Positions 27,276-37,135 of a stretch of DNA of 64,000 nucleotides are shown piece by piece; the first letter of the stretch is position 1; each line of letters opens with the position of its first letter. The notes below the pieces were generated by a model. It was not told the DNA's origin. It saw only the letters and a program-made list of their open reading frames with translations, and searched no databases. The DNA is from an uncultured Rhodocyclaceae bacterium (GTDB lineage: Bacteria > Pseudomonadota > Gammaproteobacteria > Burkholderiales > Rhodocyclaceae): positions 3,286,001 to 3,350,000 of the forward strand of contig CAJQTY010000001.1 of the NCBI GenBank assembly GCA_907163075.1. Direction: 5' to 3'. The translations under genes and the position numbers were made by a program.

Positions 27276-27278
27276 TAA
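27264..27278. promoter_or_regulatory. Palindrome TTATCA-ATT-TGATAA at the end of the 8-oxoguanine deaminase gene
   Basis: A perfect copy of the putative activator site, overlapping the stop codon region of the gene at 25845-27275. Just downstream, TGGCCAGGCGATTGCA (27288-27303) resembles a rightward sigma-54 promoter, but it would only transcribe into the antisense of the BMP gene. The role here is unclear. Confidence 0.45.
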
Positions 27279-27309
27279 GGCGTTGCTTGGCCAGGCGATT
27301 GCAATGCAT

Positions 27310-27351
27310 GGGGCCACTGCGCCGGCTGAAGTCAGCCGGCGCAGTGGCCCC
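27310..27351. terminator. Perfect 20-bp hairpin between convergent genes
   Basis: The arms 27310-27329 and 27332-27351 are exact reverse complements with only two bases between them. Starting GGGGCCACTGCGCC and very GC-rich, the stem lies between the ends of the 8-oxoguanine deaminase gene and the leftward BMP gene. A bidirectional terminator is the simplest reading. Confidence 0.7.
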
Positions 27352-27382
27352 GAGCTTTAGTGAACTAAGCTAACCTAAGCGA

Positions 27383-28537
27383 TTATTTGGCGCCCGGAAC
27401 CTTCCCTTCGACGCCCTTGACAAAGAAGTTGATGCCGCCGAGGAATTTGTCTTCGGCGACGACGTCCTTGCCCAGTTGCTCCTTGCCGGTGTTATCGAGG
27501 ATGGGGCCCTTCCAGATGGCGAAGCTTCCGTCCTTCAAGCCTTTCTTGACTTCGTCGATACGGGTCTTGGTTTCCGCCGGAACGTCTTCGGCGATGGAAA
27601 CGAGGTCGATCGCCCCCTCCTTCACGCCCCACCAGGCTTGACCGGTCGTCCAGGTGCCTTCCAGCGCATCCTTGGTGGCCTTGATGTAATACGGAGCCCA
27701 GTTGATCACGGCCGAGGCCAGGTGGGCCTTGGGACCATAGTTGGTCATGTCCGAGTCCCAACCAAAGGCACGCACGCCCTTGTCTTGCGCCGTCTTGAGC
27801 ACAGCCGGGGAGTCGGTGTTCTGGAACAGGACGTCGGCGCCGCCGTTGATGAGTGAGGTAGCCGCTTCGGTTTCCTTCGGCGGATTGAACCATTCATTGA
27901 CCCACACGACCTTGGTCTTGATCTTGGGATTGCTCGACTGAGCGCCCAGCGTGAAGCTGTTGATATTGCGAACCACCTCGGGAATCGGCACCGATGCCAC
28001 GACGCCAAGGGTACCCGACTTGGTCATCTTGCCGGCGATCACACCGGCCATGTAAGCACCTTCGTAGGTTCGGCTGTCGTACGTGCGCATGTTTTCGCTG
28101 GTTTTGTATCCGGTGGCGTGCTCAAACTTGACGTCCTTGATATCTGTCGCCACTTTAAGCATCGACTCCATGTAGCCAAAAGTAGTGCCGAAGATCAGCT
28201 TGCTACCCTGGCTGGCCATATCGCGAAACACTCGCTCGGCGTCAGCAGACTCGGGTACGCTTTCCACGTAGCTGGTCACGATCTTGTCACCGAATTCCTT
28301 TTCCAGGGCCTTGCGACCATTGTCATGGGCGAAAGTCCAGCCGCCGTCGCCAACCGGGCCGATATAGGCAAAGGCGATTTTCAGCGGCTCCACCTTGGCC
28401 GCTGGTGCCGGCGCGGCAGCGGCCGGCGCCGGAGCAGGCGCTGGTTCTTCCTTCTTGCTGCAACCCATCAATGCGGCGCCGGTCACGACGGTCAGCGCCG
28501 CGATCTTCAGCAATGAACGTTTCTTTAAATCGGTCAT
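27383..28537 (-). CDS. BMP-family substrate-binding lipoprotein of a nucleoside/purine ABC importer
   Basis: A 384-residue PnrA/Med-type binding protein. Signal: KKRSLLKIAALTVVTGAALMGC with lipobox, then an Ala/Pro linker (about residues 28-48). The BMP domain follows (IAFAYIGPVGDGGWTFAHDNGR, GTTFGYMESML, YEGAYMAGVIAG). Members bind nucleosides or purines in the periplasm. It is last in the transport operon ATPase-permease-permease-binding protein, 54 bases after the second permease, with AAGGAATTGAC before the ATG. The surrounding genes favour a purine or nucleoside ligand. Confidence 0.9.
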   Translation of the reverse strand: MTDLKKRSLLKIAALTVVTGAALMGCSKKEEPAPAPAPAAAAPAPAAKVEPLKIAFAYIGPVGDGGWTFAHDNGRKALEKEFGDKIVTSYVESVPESADAERVFRDMASQGSKLIFGTTFGYMESMLKVATDIKDVKFEHATGYKTSENMRTYDSRTYEGAYMAGVIAGKMTKSGTLGVVASVPIPEVVRNINSFTLGAQSSNPKIKTKVVWVNEWFNPPKETEAATSLINGGADVLFQNTDSPAVLKTAQDKGVRAFGWDSDMTNYGPKAHLASAVINWAPYYIKATKDALEGTWTTGQAWWGVKEGAIDLVSIAEDVPAETKTRIDEVKKGLKDGSFAIWKGPILDNTGKEQLGKDVVAEDKFLGGINFFVKGVEGKVPGAK

Positions 28538-28591
28538 GTCAATTCCTTCTCAATTAAACGGGTTTAACGCAAAAAATGAAACAACAAAAAC

Positions 28592-29515
28592 TCAGGAACC
28601 TGGATGAAACGGCTTGCCCATGGCGGCAGGAATGTTAATCCGGATCCAGCGCGGATTGCGCGAAATCAGGGCCAGTACGAAAATGGTCGCCAGGTACGGC
28701 AACATGCTCAAGACCTGGCTGGGCAGTTCCACACCCACGCCCTGCAAGTGAAACTGCAGCATGGTCACGCCACCAAACAAATAGGCCCCCAACAACACAC
28801 GTGCGGGACGCCATGTGGCAAAGGTCGTGAGTGCCAACGCGATCCAGCCTTTTCCCGCCACCATGCCCTCCACCCACAGCGGCGTGTAGATGATAGACAG
28901 ATAAGCGCCGGCCAATCCACACAGGGCACCGCCCATCACGACGGCTCCCATCCGAATCCAGCGTACCGCGTAACCCAATGCGTGGGCGGACTCGGGGCTT
29001 TCACCGACACTGCGAAGAATCAGCCCTGAACGTGTCCGGTACAGAAACCAGATCAAGACCAGCGCGAACGCGACCGTCAGGTAGACGAGCGGATGCTGGC
29101 GGAACAAGGCTGGCCCGACCAGCGGGATATCGGACAGGTAGGGCAGCGCGAAATTGGGACGCTCGGGAATCTGTGCCTGCACATAGGCGATGCCGGCAAA
29201 TGCCGAGAAACCAGAACCGAAAAGAGTCAGCGCCAGCCCGGTCGCGTATTGGTTGGTGTTGAGCCAGATCACCAGACCGCCAAAGATCGCCGCCATGAAT
29301 GCACCGGCGGCGATCCCTGCCAGAAAGCCCATGGTGTCGCTACCCGTATGCACCACGGCAGCGAATCCGGCAATGGCCGCGCACAGCATCATGCCCTCTG
29401 CACCGAGATTGACGATACCGGCCTTTTCGTTGATCAATAAACCGAGCGACGCAATGGCCAGAACCGTGCCGGCGTTCAGCGTGGCCGCAATCAGCAGCGC
29501 ATAGGAATCCATCAT
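28592..29515 (-). CDS. ABC transporter permease (nucleoside-type, second permease)
   Basis: A 307-residue multi-pass membrane protein of the BPD_transp_2 family (about 8-9 hydrophobic segments). It begins ATLNAGTVLAIASLGLLINEKAGIVNLGAEGMM, the typical start of the NupQ/YufQ-type permease in BMP importers. The EAA-like cytoplasmic loop lies around GLILRSVGESPESAHALG. Its ATG overlaps the stop of the first permease by four bases. It forms the membrane channel with the product of 29512-30588. Confidence 0.9.
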   Translation of the reverse strand: MMDSYALLIAATLNAGTVLAIASLGLLINEKAGIVNLGAEGMMLCAAIAGFAAVVHTGSDTMGFLAGIAAGAFMAAIFGGLVIWLNTNQYATGLALTLFGSGFSAFAGIAYVQAQIPERPNFALPYLSDIPLVGPALFRQHPLVYLTVAFALVLIWFLYRTRSGLILRSVGESPESAHALGYAVRWIRMGAVVMGGALCGLAGAYLSIIYTPLWVEGMVAGKGWIALALTTFATWRPARVLLGAYLFGGVTMLQFHLQGVGVELPSQVLSMLPYLATIFVLALISRNPRWIRINIPAAMGKPFHPGS

Positions 29516-30588
29516 TTCCCCACTCCAAGGGCGATCCAGCGCAGACGATAGTTCACCAGCATATCGCAGGCCAGCAACGAGAAGAGCAGCAAGCCCTGGA
29601 AAACACCTGTCAATGACTTGGGCAGGCCCAGGCGCGACTGTGCCAGCTCGCCACCGATGTAGAACATGCTCATCAGCAGTGCGGAAAACACCATCCCCAC
29701 AGGATGCAGACGCCCGACATAAGCCACGATGATGGCGGCAAACCCGTAACCGGCCGGTACGTAGGGGGTCAACTGGCCGATCGGGCCGGCCACCTCCAGC
29801 GCCCCGGCCAAACCGGCCAGCCCGCCCGATATCAATAATGCCGTCCAGAGCGCGCGGCGCGACGAAAAACCGGCATAACGCGATGCGGCCGGCGCAAGTC
29901 CGCCAACCTGCTGCGCAAAACCTGAGCGCGTACGAAAGAAAAAGACCCAGACGAGAACCACACCGACCAGCGCGAAAATAATCCCGATACTCACTCTTGA
30001 ACCGGCAAATAAGCGCGGAATTCTCGTGACGACTTCAAAGGTCTTGGTTTGTGGGAAATTGTAGCCATGCGGATCCTTCCACGGCCCGAACACCATGAAG
30101 TTCAGCACCTGCACCGCAACATAGACCAGCATCAGGCTGACCAGAATTTCATTCGCATTGAAACGGTCGCGCAAGAACGCCGTCAGTCCTGCCCAAAATA
30201 GGCCAGCCAGCACGCCGGCCAGCAGCACAGGCACCACAATCCATGACCCCGTGGCGGGATTCGCCATGAGCGCCACACCACTGGCGCCGATGGCACCCAG
30301 GATGTACTGCCCCTCGGCTCCGATGTTCCATACGTTTGAGCGAAAACTCACCGCCAGTCCCAGTGCGATCAACAGTAGCGGCGTTGCCTTGACCACCAGT
30401 TCGCCGACCGCGTAGCCAGTCTTTACGGGCTCCCAGAAGAAGACCTGTAATCCTTTCACGGGATCCTTGCCCAGTAGTGCGAACAAAAGAACCCCGATGG
30501 CGACCGTGCACGCCAGCGCCAGCAAGGGTGAGGCATAGCTCCACATCTGAGACGGTTGCGAACGCGCTTCGAGTTTCAGCTTAGGCAT
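29512..30588 (-). CDS. ABC transporter permease (nucleoside-type, first permease)
   Basis: A 358-residue membrane protein of the NupP/YufP type. Hydrophobic segments begin at SYASPLLALACTVAIGVLLFALLG, and the conserved LGLAVSFRSNVWNIGAEGQYILGAIGA follows. The start MPKLKLEA at 30588 is chosen because GAGG lies six bases before it; an ATG four codons upstream is also in frame. It overlaps the end of the ATPase gene by eight bases. It heterodimerises with the second permease. Confidence 0.9.
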   Translation of the reverse strand: MPKLKLEARSQPSQMWSYASPLLALACTVAIGVLLFALLGKDPVKGLQVFFWEPVKTGYAVGELVVKATPLLLIALGLAVSFRSNVWNIGAEGQYILGAIGASGVALMANPATGSWIVVPVLLAGVLAGLFWAGLTAFLRDRFNANEILVSLMLVYVAVQVLNFMVFGPWKDPHGYNFPQTKTFEVVTRIPRLFAGSRVSIGIIFALVGVVLVWVFFFRTRSGFAQQVGGLAPAASRYAGFSSRRALWTALLISGGLAGLAGALEVAGPIGQLTPYVPAGYGFAAIIVAYVGRLHPVGMVFSALLMSMFYIGGELAQSRLGLPKSLTGVFQGLLLFSLLACDMLVNYRLRWIALGVGK

Positions 30589-32116
30589 GCCGCGCCTCAC
30601 CCGGAACCGAACGGTCCCACAGACCGCTCATCCACTCACCGATTTTTTCCACCGTCGCCTCCGCGATAGGTATTGAGGGCGAGAGTTTTCCGCGTGCGAT
30701 AACATACATGCGATCACACACCTCAAATAATTCGTCCAGTTCTTCACTTACCACGAGCACCGCACACCCCTCGTCGCGCAAGCGCAGGATCTCACCGCGA
30801 ATCTGCGCAGCGGCGCCAACGTCGACACCCCAGGTGGGCTGCGACACAATCAAAAGCTTTGGGTTGGCGTCGATTTCTCTGGCCACAATGTATTTCTGCA
30901 AATTGCCGCCAGAGAGTGATCGCGCCACGGAATTAGGGCCTCCCGCCTTGATGTGAAAACGGTCGATCAACCGTTCGGCGTGATTTGCGAGCGCCTTGAC
31001 ACGAATCCACCCCCCCGCGCAACGCGGTATGGAAATCGATTCCGTGCGTGTCAGCAACAGATTTTGGGCCAGGCTCAACGTCGGAACGGCACCACGCCCC
31101 AATCGCTCTTCCGGAACAAAGTGCAGACCCATGCGACGCCGCTCACCCGGATCCAGTGCAGAAACGTCCACCTCCCCAATCCGGATGCTGCCGTGTGGTG
31201 AACGGGTATCTTCTCCCGACAACGCATACAGCAACTCCTTCTGGCCGTTACCCGAAACGCCGGCGATGCCCACTATTTCGCCTGCACACACGGATAAATT
31301 GATTTCCTGCAAATCAACGCCAAACTGGTCGTCGCGCTCCAGGCTCAGGTTCCTGACCACCATGGTAGTGGATCCCGCCTGGCACTCATGATGCTCCAGC
31401 AGGGGGGGTTCCGCGCCAATCATCATGCGCGAGAGGGATGCATTTGACTCCTCTTTGGGATTGCACACGCCGGTGACTTTTCCTGCGCGCAAAACCGTGC
31501 AGGCAGTGCAGAGCTCTCGTATTTCGTGCAACTTATGGCTGATGTACAAAATGCTGCACCCCTCTGAGGCCAGCTTTCTGAGTACCAAGAACAGCTTCTC
31601 AACCGCCTGCGGTGTAAGCACCGAGGTAGGCTCGTCCAGGATGAGGAGTTCGGGGCGCGTAAGCAGCGCGCGAATTATTTCCACCCGCTGCCTCTCGCCT
31701 ACGCTCAAGGTATGTACCGCCCGGCGGGGATCGATATCCAATCCATATTCCGTCGCCTTGGCCACGATACTGGCCGTGACCTGTTCCAGCGACGTACGCG
31801 CAAGCCCCAGCCACACGTTCTCTGCCACCGTCATGGTATCGAACAGATTGAAGTGCTGGAATACCATGCCAATACCGTTGGCCCGGGCCTCCTTCGGGTT
31901 GCGAATGCGCATCACCTGCCCATTGAGCAGTATCTGCCCGGCGTCGGGCATGAGTGAGCCGTAGATGACTTTCATCAGCGTGGACTTCCCTGCGCCGTTT
32001 TCACCCAGCACAGCGTGAGTCTCTCCCGGCATGACGGTCAACGAGACATCACTGTTTGCCACCACATCGGGGAACGCCTTGGTGATTCCCTTCAGTTCAA
32101 GTCTTGGGGTCGTCAT
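30581..32116 (-). CDS. ABC transporter ATPase with two nucleotide-binding domains (nucleoside-type)
   Basis: A 511-residue tandem ATPase like NupO/YufO. Domain 1 (about 5-240): Walker A GENGAGKST, signature LSVGERQRVEI, Walker B LLILDEPTS. Domain 2 (about 255-500): GVSGNGQKELL, an altered Walker A common in this family, signature LSGGNLQKYIVARE, and LLIVSQPTWGVDVGA. The start MTTPRLELKG at 32116 is preferred over one 16 codons upstream since homologues begin here. It heads the transport operon and has a sigma-54 promoter at 32243-32258, linking purine uptake to the catabolic regulon. Confidence 0.9.
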   Translation of the reverse strand: MTTPRLELKGITKAFPDVVANSDVSLTVMPGETHAVLGENGAGKSTLMKVIYGSLMPDAGQILLNGQVMRIRNPKEARANGIGMVFQHFNLFDTMTVAENVWLGLARTSLEQVTASIVAKATEYGLDIDPRRAVHTLSVGERQRVEIIRALLTRPELLILDEPTSVLTPQAVEKLFLVLRKLASEGCSILYISHKLHEIRELCTACTVLRAGKVTGVCNPKEESNASLSRMMIGAEPPLLEHHECQAGSTTMVVRNLSLERDDQFGVDLQEINLSVCAGEIVGIAGVSGNGQKELLYALSGEDTRSPHGSIRIGEVDVSALDPGERRRMGLHFVPEERLGRGAVPTLSLAQNLLLTRTESISIPRCAGGWIRVKALANHAERLIDRFHIKAGGPNSVARSLSGGNLQKYIVAREIDANPKLLIVSQPTWGVDVGAAAQIRGEILRLRDEGCAVLVVSEELDELFEVCDRMYVIARGKLSPSIPIAEATVEKIGEWMSGLWDRSVPGEARHA

Positions 32117-32242
32117 ACTATTATTTATCTCACCCTTTTTAGGACGCCACTTTCGGTCCCGCATCGTCGCTTACCGACTGGCTTGCGGACGATACCCTAG
32201 CACCGACGCTTGATGATCTTTCTTGGTTATTGCAAAACTGTT

Positions 32243-32258
32243 AGCAATAAATGAGCCA
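32243..32258 (-). promoter_or_regulatory. Sigma-54 promoter of the purine ABC importer operon
   Basis: Read leftwards, TGGCTCATTTATTGCT fits TGGCACG-N4-TTGCW with GG and GC ten bases apart. The start site would lie about 115 bases before the ATPase ATG. No full palindrome was found between it and uacT. The rest of the 300-base gap 32117-32416 shows nothing else. Confidence 0.65.
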
Positions 32259-32416
32259 TGAGGCGCCACGCCAGTGTAGATGCGCCACCACTCAGAACGA
32301 TAATTCTCGCGCGCGGAAACGACTCCCGCAACGGGAGGCCACGACTGCTCCCGATACGGTGCGTCTAAGCGCTGATCGGCACCAAATGCGGGCGATCAAT
32401 GGCAAGCGGTCGGCTG

Positions 32417-33910
32417 CTAGCTTTCCGCGCTTCTGGCCGCCTCTATCGCCTCTGACAGATGCTCTTCACCGGAGCCGTTGAAAAACAGATTCAGGGTGAC
32501 AGCCGAAATGGATGTCAGCAGAATGCCCGATTCGATCAGCGGGTGAATCGAGTGCGGCATCCACTGCTTGAAATTGGGGGCAATCAGCGGAATCATGCCA
32601 AGACCGATCGATACGGAAACCACGAACAGGTTGTCACGGTTGTTCTTGAAGTCGACCGCTGCCAGGATGCGAATGCCGGTTGCCGTGACCATGCCGAACA
32701 TGACCAGCCCGGCGCCGCCGAGAACGACATTCGGCAGCGCCTCGACGAGCGCGGCCATCTTGGGCAGCATACCCAGCACCAGCATGATGATGCCGCCGGC
32801 GACGCAGACGAAACGACTCTTGATGCCAGTCACGCCAACCAGGCCGACGTTCTGCGAGAAGCTGGTGTAGGGGAAGGTGTTGAAGATACCGCCAAGCAGC
32901 GTGCCAAGGCCGTCCGTACGCAGGCCGCGCGTCAGGTCGGCCTGGCTCAGCGACTTGCCGGTCATGTCGCTGAGTGCCAGGAACATGCCGGTCGATTCGA
33001 TCATTACCACGGCCATCACCAGCGTCATGGTCAGGATCAGCATGGGGTCGAATATCGGAATGCCGAACTGGAACGGCGTCACGAACGCAAACCAGGCCGC
33101 CTTGCCGACATTTTCGAAATGCATCATGCCCAGCATCGTCGCCAGCACACCGCCGACGGCGATGCCGAGCAGCACGGAAATGTTGCGTAGGAAGCCGGTC
33201 GCGTACTTGGCGACAAACAGGATGGCCAGCAGCACCACCGCCGAGACGCCGATGCCCGCCGCCGGCGCGTAGTTCGGATTGGGCACGGTGCCAACCAGCG
33301 CCAATCCCTTGGGAACCGGCTGCACGACATTGGTCATGGCGCCAACGTCGGACAGCCACTTGGCGTGCTCGGGGTTGACGATGCTCGGCGCCGTCGGTCC
33401 GAAGGGATTGCCGAAGATCCAGTTGATGCCGATACGCATCAGGCTGATGCCGATGATGGCAATGATCGACCCGGTTACCAGGGGCGGGAAATAGCGCAGC
33501 ATGCGGCTGACAATCGGTGCGATGAGCATCGCAATGATCCCGGCGCCTATGATCGAACCGAAGATCAGCCGGGCTCCGCCGGCGCCGGGTGCGGTACTGG
33601 CGATGGCCATCATCGGCGCGACCGAGGCGAAGGTGACTCCCATCATCACCGGCAGCTGGATGCCGAACCATTGCGTGGCGCCGAGCGACTGGATCAGCGT
33701 CACCAGGCCACAGCAGAAGAGATCGGCCGAGATCAGCAAGGAAACGTCCTGTGGGCTGAGTTTGAGAGCGCGGCCGACGATCAGCGGCACGGCGACGGCC
33801 CCGGCGTACATCACCAGGACATGCTGGAACCCAAGCGCGGCAAGTTTGCCCGTAGGGAGCAATTCATCGACCGGGTGAATCCCTACGCTGGACGAGGCAG
33901 AATCAGACAT
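32417..33910 (-). CDS. uacT: NCS2-family urate/xanthine permease, UacT-like
   Basis: A 497-residue nucleobase:cation symporter-2 protein with about 14 membrane segments. It carries QHVLVMYAGAVAVPLIVG, the segment PVMMGVTFASVAPM, ESTGMFLALSDMTGK and NTFPYTSFSQNVGLVGVTGIKSR. Its wording is closer to E. coli UacT (YgfU, urate) than to XanQ, for example LISADLFCCGLVTL and MFGMVTATGIRIL. Urate is thus the favoured substrate, xanthine the alternative. The start at 33910 has CAGGAG seven bases upstream; longer in-frame extensions lack this. Confidence 0.88.
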   Translation of the reverse strand: MSDSASSSVGIHPVDELLPTGKLAALGFQHVLVMYAGAVAVPLIVGRALKLSPQDVSLLISADLFCCGLVTLIQSLGATQWFGIQLPVMMGVTFASVAPMMAIASTAPGAGGARLIFGSIIGAGIIAMLIAPIVSRMLRYFPPLVTGSIIAIIGISLMRIGINWIFGNPFGPTAPSIVNPEHAKWLSDVGAMTNVVQPVPKGLALVGTVPNPNYAPAAGIGVSAVVLLAILFVAKYATGFLRNISVLLGIAVGGVLATMLGMMHFENVGKAAWFAFVTPFQFGIPIFDPMLILTMTLVMAVVMIESTGMFLALSDMTGKSLSQADLTRGLRTDGLGTLLGGIFNTFPYTSFSQNVGLVGVTGIKSRFVCVAGGIIMLVLGMLPKMAALVEALPNVVLGGAGLVMFGMVTATGIRILAAVDFKNNRDNLFVVSVSIGLGMIPLIAPNFKQWMPHSIHPLIESGILLTSISAVTLNLFFNGSGEEHLSEAIEAARSAES

Positions 33911-34006
33911 CGAAGGCTCCTGAAATTGGTTGAACCGGGAAACGGCGCGCGCGCAACGCCGCAAGCGGCGCCCGCCGTATACGCATTTCTTTGGTAGGGG
34001 CATTGT

Positions 34007-34022
34007 CGCAAAAATCGTGCCC
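34007..34022 (-). promoter_or_regulatory. Sigma-54 promoter of uacT
   Basis: Read leftwards, GGGCACGATTTTTGCG keeps GGCACG and TTGC with the ten-base spacing. The start site would be about 85 bases before the uacT ATG. The remainder of the gap 33911-34266 holds no gene and no palindrome that I can see. Confidence 0.7.
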
Positions 34023-34266
34023 GGGTGGCGAAGGCATTTTCGGCCCGTGACGACTTCATCGTTCGGCGCGTGCCGACGCCACCCGCCGAGCAATCCCAAC
34101 GCAGCCTTTCGAGTTCGCAGCAGCGAACCGCTCGCGCACCAGGCCATCAACCCGCGTAGTTAATCGGGGAGCTGCTACCCTTTGAGAAACGACGAAAGCC
34201 CGTTCGTTCACCGACCCGAGCAGTTACACGCTTTTCCCTTCGCTGCATCCACCGTACCCACCGTGG

Positions 34267-35391
<1,125 letters not shown>

Positions 35392-35604
35392 TCAAGCCGC
35401 TTGTGTATGATTCTTTCACAAAAGCGGTGAAACTGGACGCGATTGTGCCGCCGAATTAGTTAGCGAAAGGACTTGTCCATTCGTCGCCGACGATTTCCGC
35501 CTGCCGATTGCGACATGTGCCACATGGATGCCAGCACCCGGACCCGGCCGAAAATGCTTGACTGGACCCACGGCAACAGAGAACCAATGTTCGGAATGCA
35601 AAAA

Positions 35605-35619
35605 TTATCATAGTGATAA
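35605..35619. promoter_or_regulatory. Palindrome TTATCA-TAG-TGATAA upstream of ygeW
   Basis: A perfect copy of the putative activator site, about 140 bases upstream of the ygeW -24/-12 promoter, with a further half site TTATCA at 35635-35640. The spacing suits an upstream activating sequence. It could also serve the divergent adenine deaminase gene. The rest of the gap 35317-35867 shows no gene. Confidence 0.65.
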
Positions 35620-35759
35620 CAGCTGGCGACAAATTTATCAGAATGGACCGCAAACCAAGGCACCGCGCGCGGTGGCCTGAGTACGCAAAGGAGGCATGGC
35701 GGCGCCCCACAGAGGGGCTGGGGCGTTCGATGCGCGATGGGCGTGCTGCCGTTCTGAAA

Positions 35760-35776
35760 TTGGCACGATTGTTGAT
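35760..35776 (+). promoter_or_regulatory. Sigma-54 promoter of the ygeW operon
   Basis: TTGGCACGATTGTTGAT matches the -24 half (TTGGCACG) exactly; the -12 half reads TTGAT, with A for the usual C. The start site would be about 80 bases before the ygeW ATG. The upstream palindrome supports enhancer-dependent control. Confidence 0.7.
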
Positions 35777-35867
35777 TACATAGTGCAACCCGCGTTCTTT
35801 CCGGACCCCCGGCCCACGGAATTGTGAACGCTCCATCTTTCTGAACCGACTTGTTACAAGGATATCC

Positions 35868-37055
35868 ATGAAATCCATCAATGAACTGATCAAGGAAATT
35901 GGCGCGCTGAAAACCAGCTTGCACGAAAAGGACTTCCTCCTGACCTGGGAACAAAGTCCCGACGAGCTCAGGCAGGTACTCACGGTTGCGGCGGCGCTCA
36001 AGCGCATGCGGGGTGACAATATTGCGACCAGGGTATTCCGCAGCGGATTGGGAATTTCGGTTTTCCGCGACAATTCAACGCGGACGCGCTTTTCTTACGC
36101 TTCGGCCCTGAACATGCTGGGTCTGGCGCAACAGGACCTGGATGAAGGCAAGTCGCAGATCGCGCACGGCGAGACGGTGCGCGAAACCGCCAACATGATC
36201 TCCTTCTGCGCCGACGCGATCGGCATTCGCGACGACATGTTCCTGGGTGCCGGTAATGCCTACATGCGCGAGGTCGGCGCAGCGCTCGACGATGGCTTCG
36301 CGCACGGCGTATTGCCGCAACGACCGGCGCTGGTCAACCTGCAGTGCGACATCGACCACCCAACGCAATCGATGGCTGATCTGGCCTGGCTGCAGGAGCA
36401 TTTCGGCAGCCTCGAAAACCTCAAGGGCAAAAAGATCGCCATGACATGGGCCTATTCGCCGAGCTACGGCAAACCGCTATCGGTGCCGCAGGGAATCATT
36501 GGCCTGATGACACGCTTCGGCATGGACGTGACACTGGCGCATCCTGAAGGCTACGATCTGATCCCCGACGTGGTCGATGTGGCCGGGAAAAATGCAAAGC
36601 AGTCGGGCGGCAAGTTCAAGCACGTCAAGACCATGGAAGAGGCCTTCAGCGGCGCCGATATCGTGTACCCGAAATCCTGGGCACCGTACAAGGTGATGGA
36701 ACAGCGCACCGAGTTGCTGCGTGCGAACGACCACGATGGACTGAAGGCGCTTGAAAAACAGTGCCTGGCGCAAAACGCCCGGCACAAGAACTGGCATTGC
36801 ACGGAAGACATGATGAAACTCACCAAGGGCGGCGAAGCGCTCTACATGCACTGCCTGCCCGCCGATATTTCCGGAGTTTCGTGCAAGGAGGGTGAAGTGC
36901 AGGACAGCGTATTCGACCGCTATCGTGTCGCCACCTACAAGGAAGCGAGTTGGAAACCCTACATCATCGCGGCAATGATTCTGGCGCGCAAATACGCCCA
37001 TCCGGCGCAGATTCTCGAGCAACTGCTCAAGAAAGGGCAAAAGCGCGTGAAGTAA
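35868..37055 (+). CDS. ygeW: YgeW-type (knotted) carbamoyltransferase
   Basis: A 395-residue member of the aspartate/ornithine carbamoyltransferase superfamily, the size of E. coli YgeW (396). The carbamoyl-phosphate loop reads FRDNSTRTRFSYASALN (about residues 68-84). HPTQSMADLAWLQ and the C-terminal MHCLPADISG motif are present. The substrate of YgeW is not established; in an anaerobic purine pathway it would run in the phosphorolytic direction, releasing carbamoyl phosphate from a ureido compound. AAGGAT precedes the ATG. It leads the operon ygeW-ygeY-hyuA-carbamate kinase-serA-like. Confidence 0.92.
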   Translation: MKSINELIKEIGALKTSLHEKDFLLTWEQSPDELRQVLTVAAALKRMRGDNIATRVFRSGLGISVFRDNSTRTRFSYASALNMLGLAQQDLDEGKSQIAHGETVRETANMISFCADAIGIRDDMFLGAGNAYMREVGAALDDGFAHGVLPQRPALVNLQCDIDHPTQSMADLAWLQEHFGSLENLKGKKIAMTWAYSPSYGKPLSVPQGIIGLMTRFGMDVTLAHPEGYDLIPDVVDVAGKNAKQSGGKFKHVKTMEEAFSGADIVYPKSWAPYKVMEQRTELLRANDHDGLKALEKQCLAQNARHKNWHCTEDMMKLTKGGEALYMHCLPADISGVSCKEGEVQDSVFDRYRVATYKEASWKPYIIAAMILARKYAHPAQILEQLLKKGQKRVK

Positions 37056-37135
37056 GTGTTGCGCACGCCGGCAGACCGGGATCCCGCTGTGTCGGCGCCG
37101 CTTGAGCATCTCGTGAAAAACTTTGGAGAAACAAA

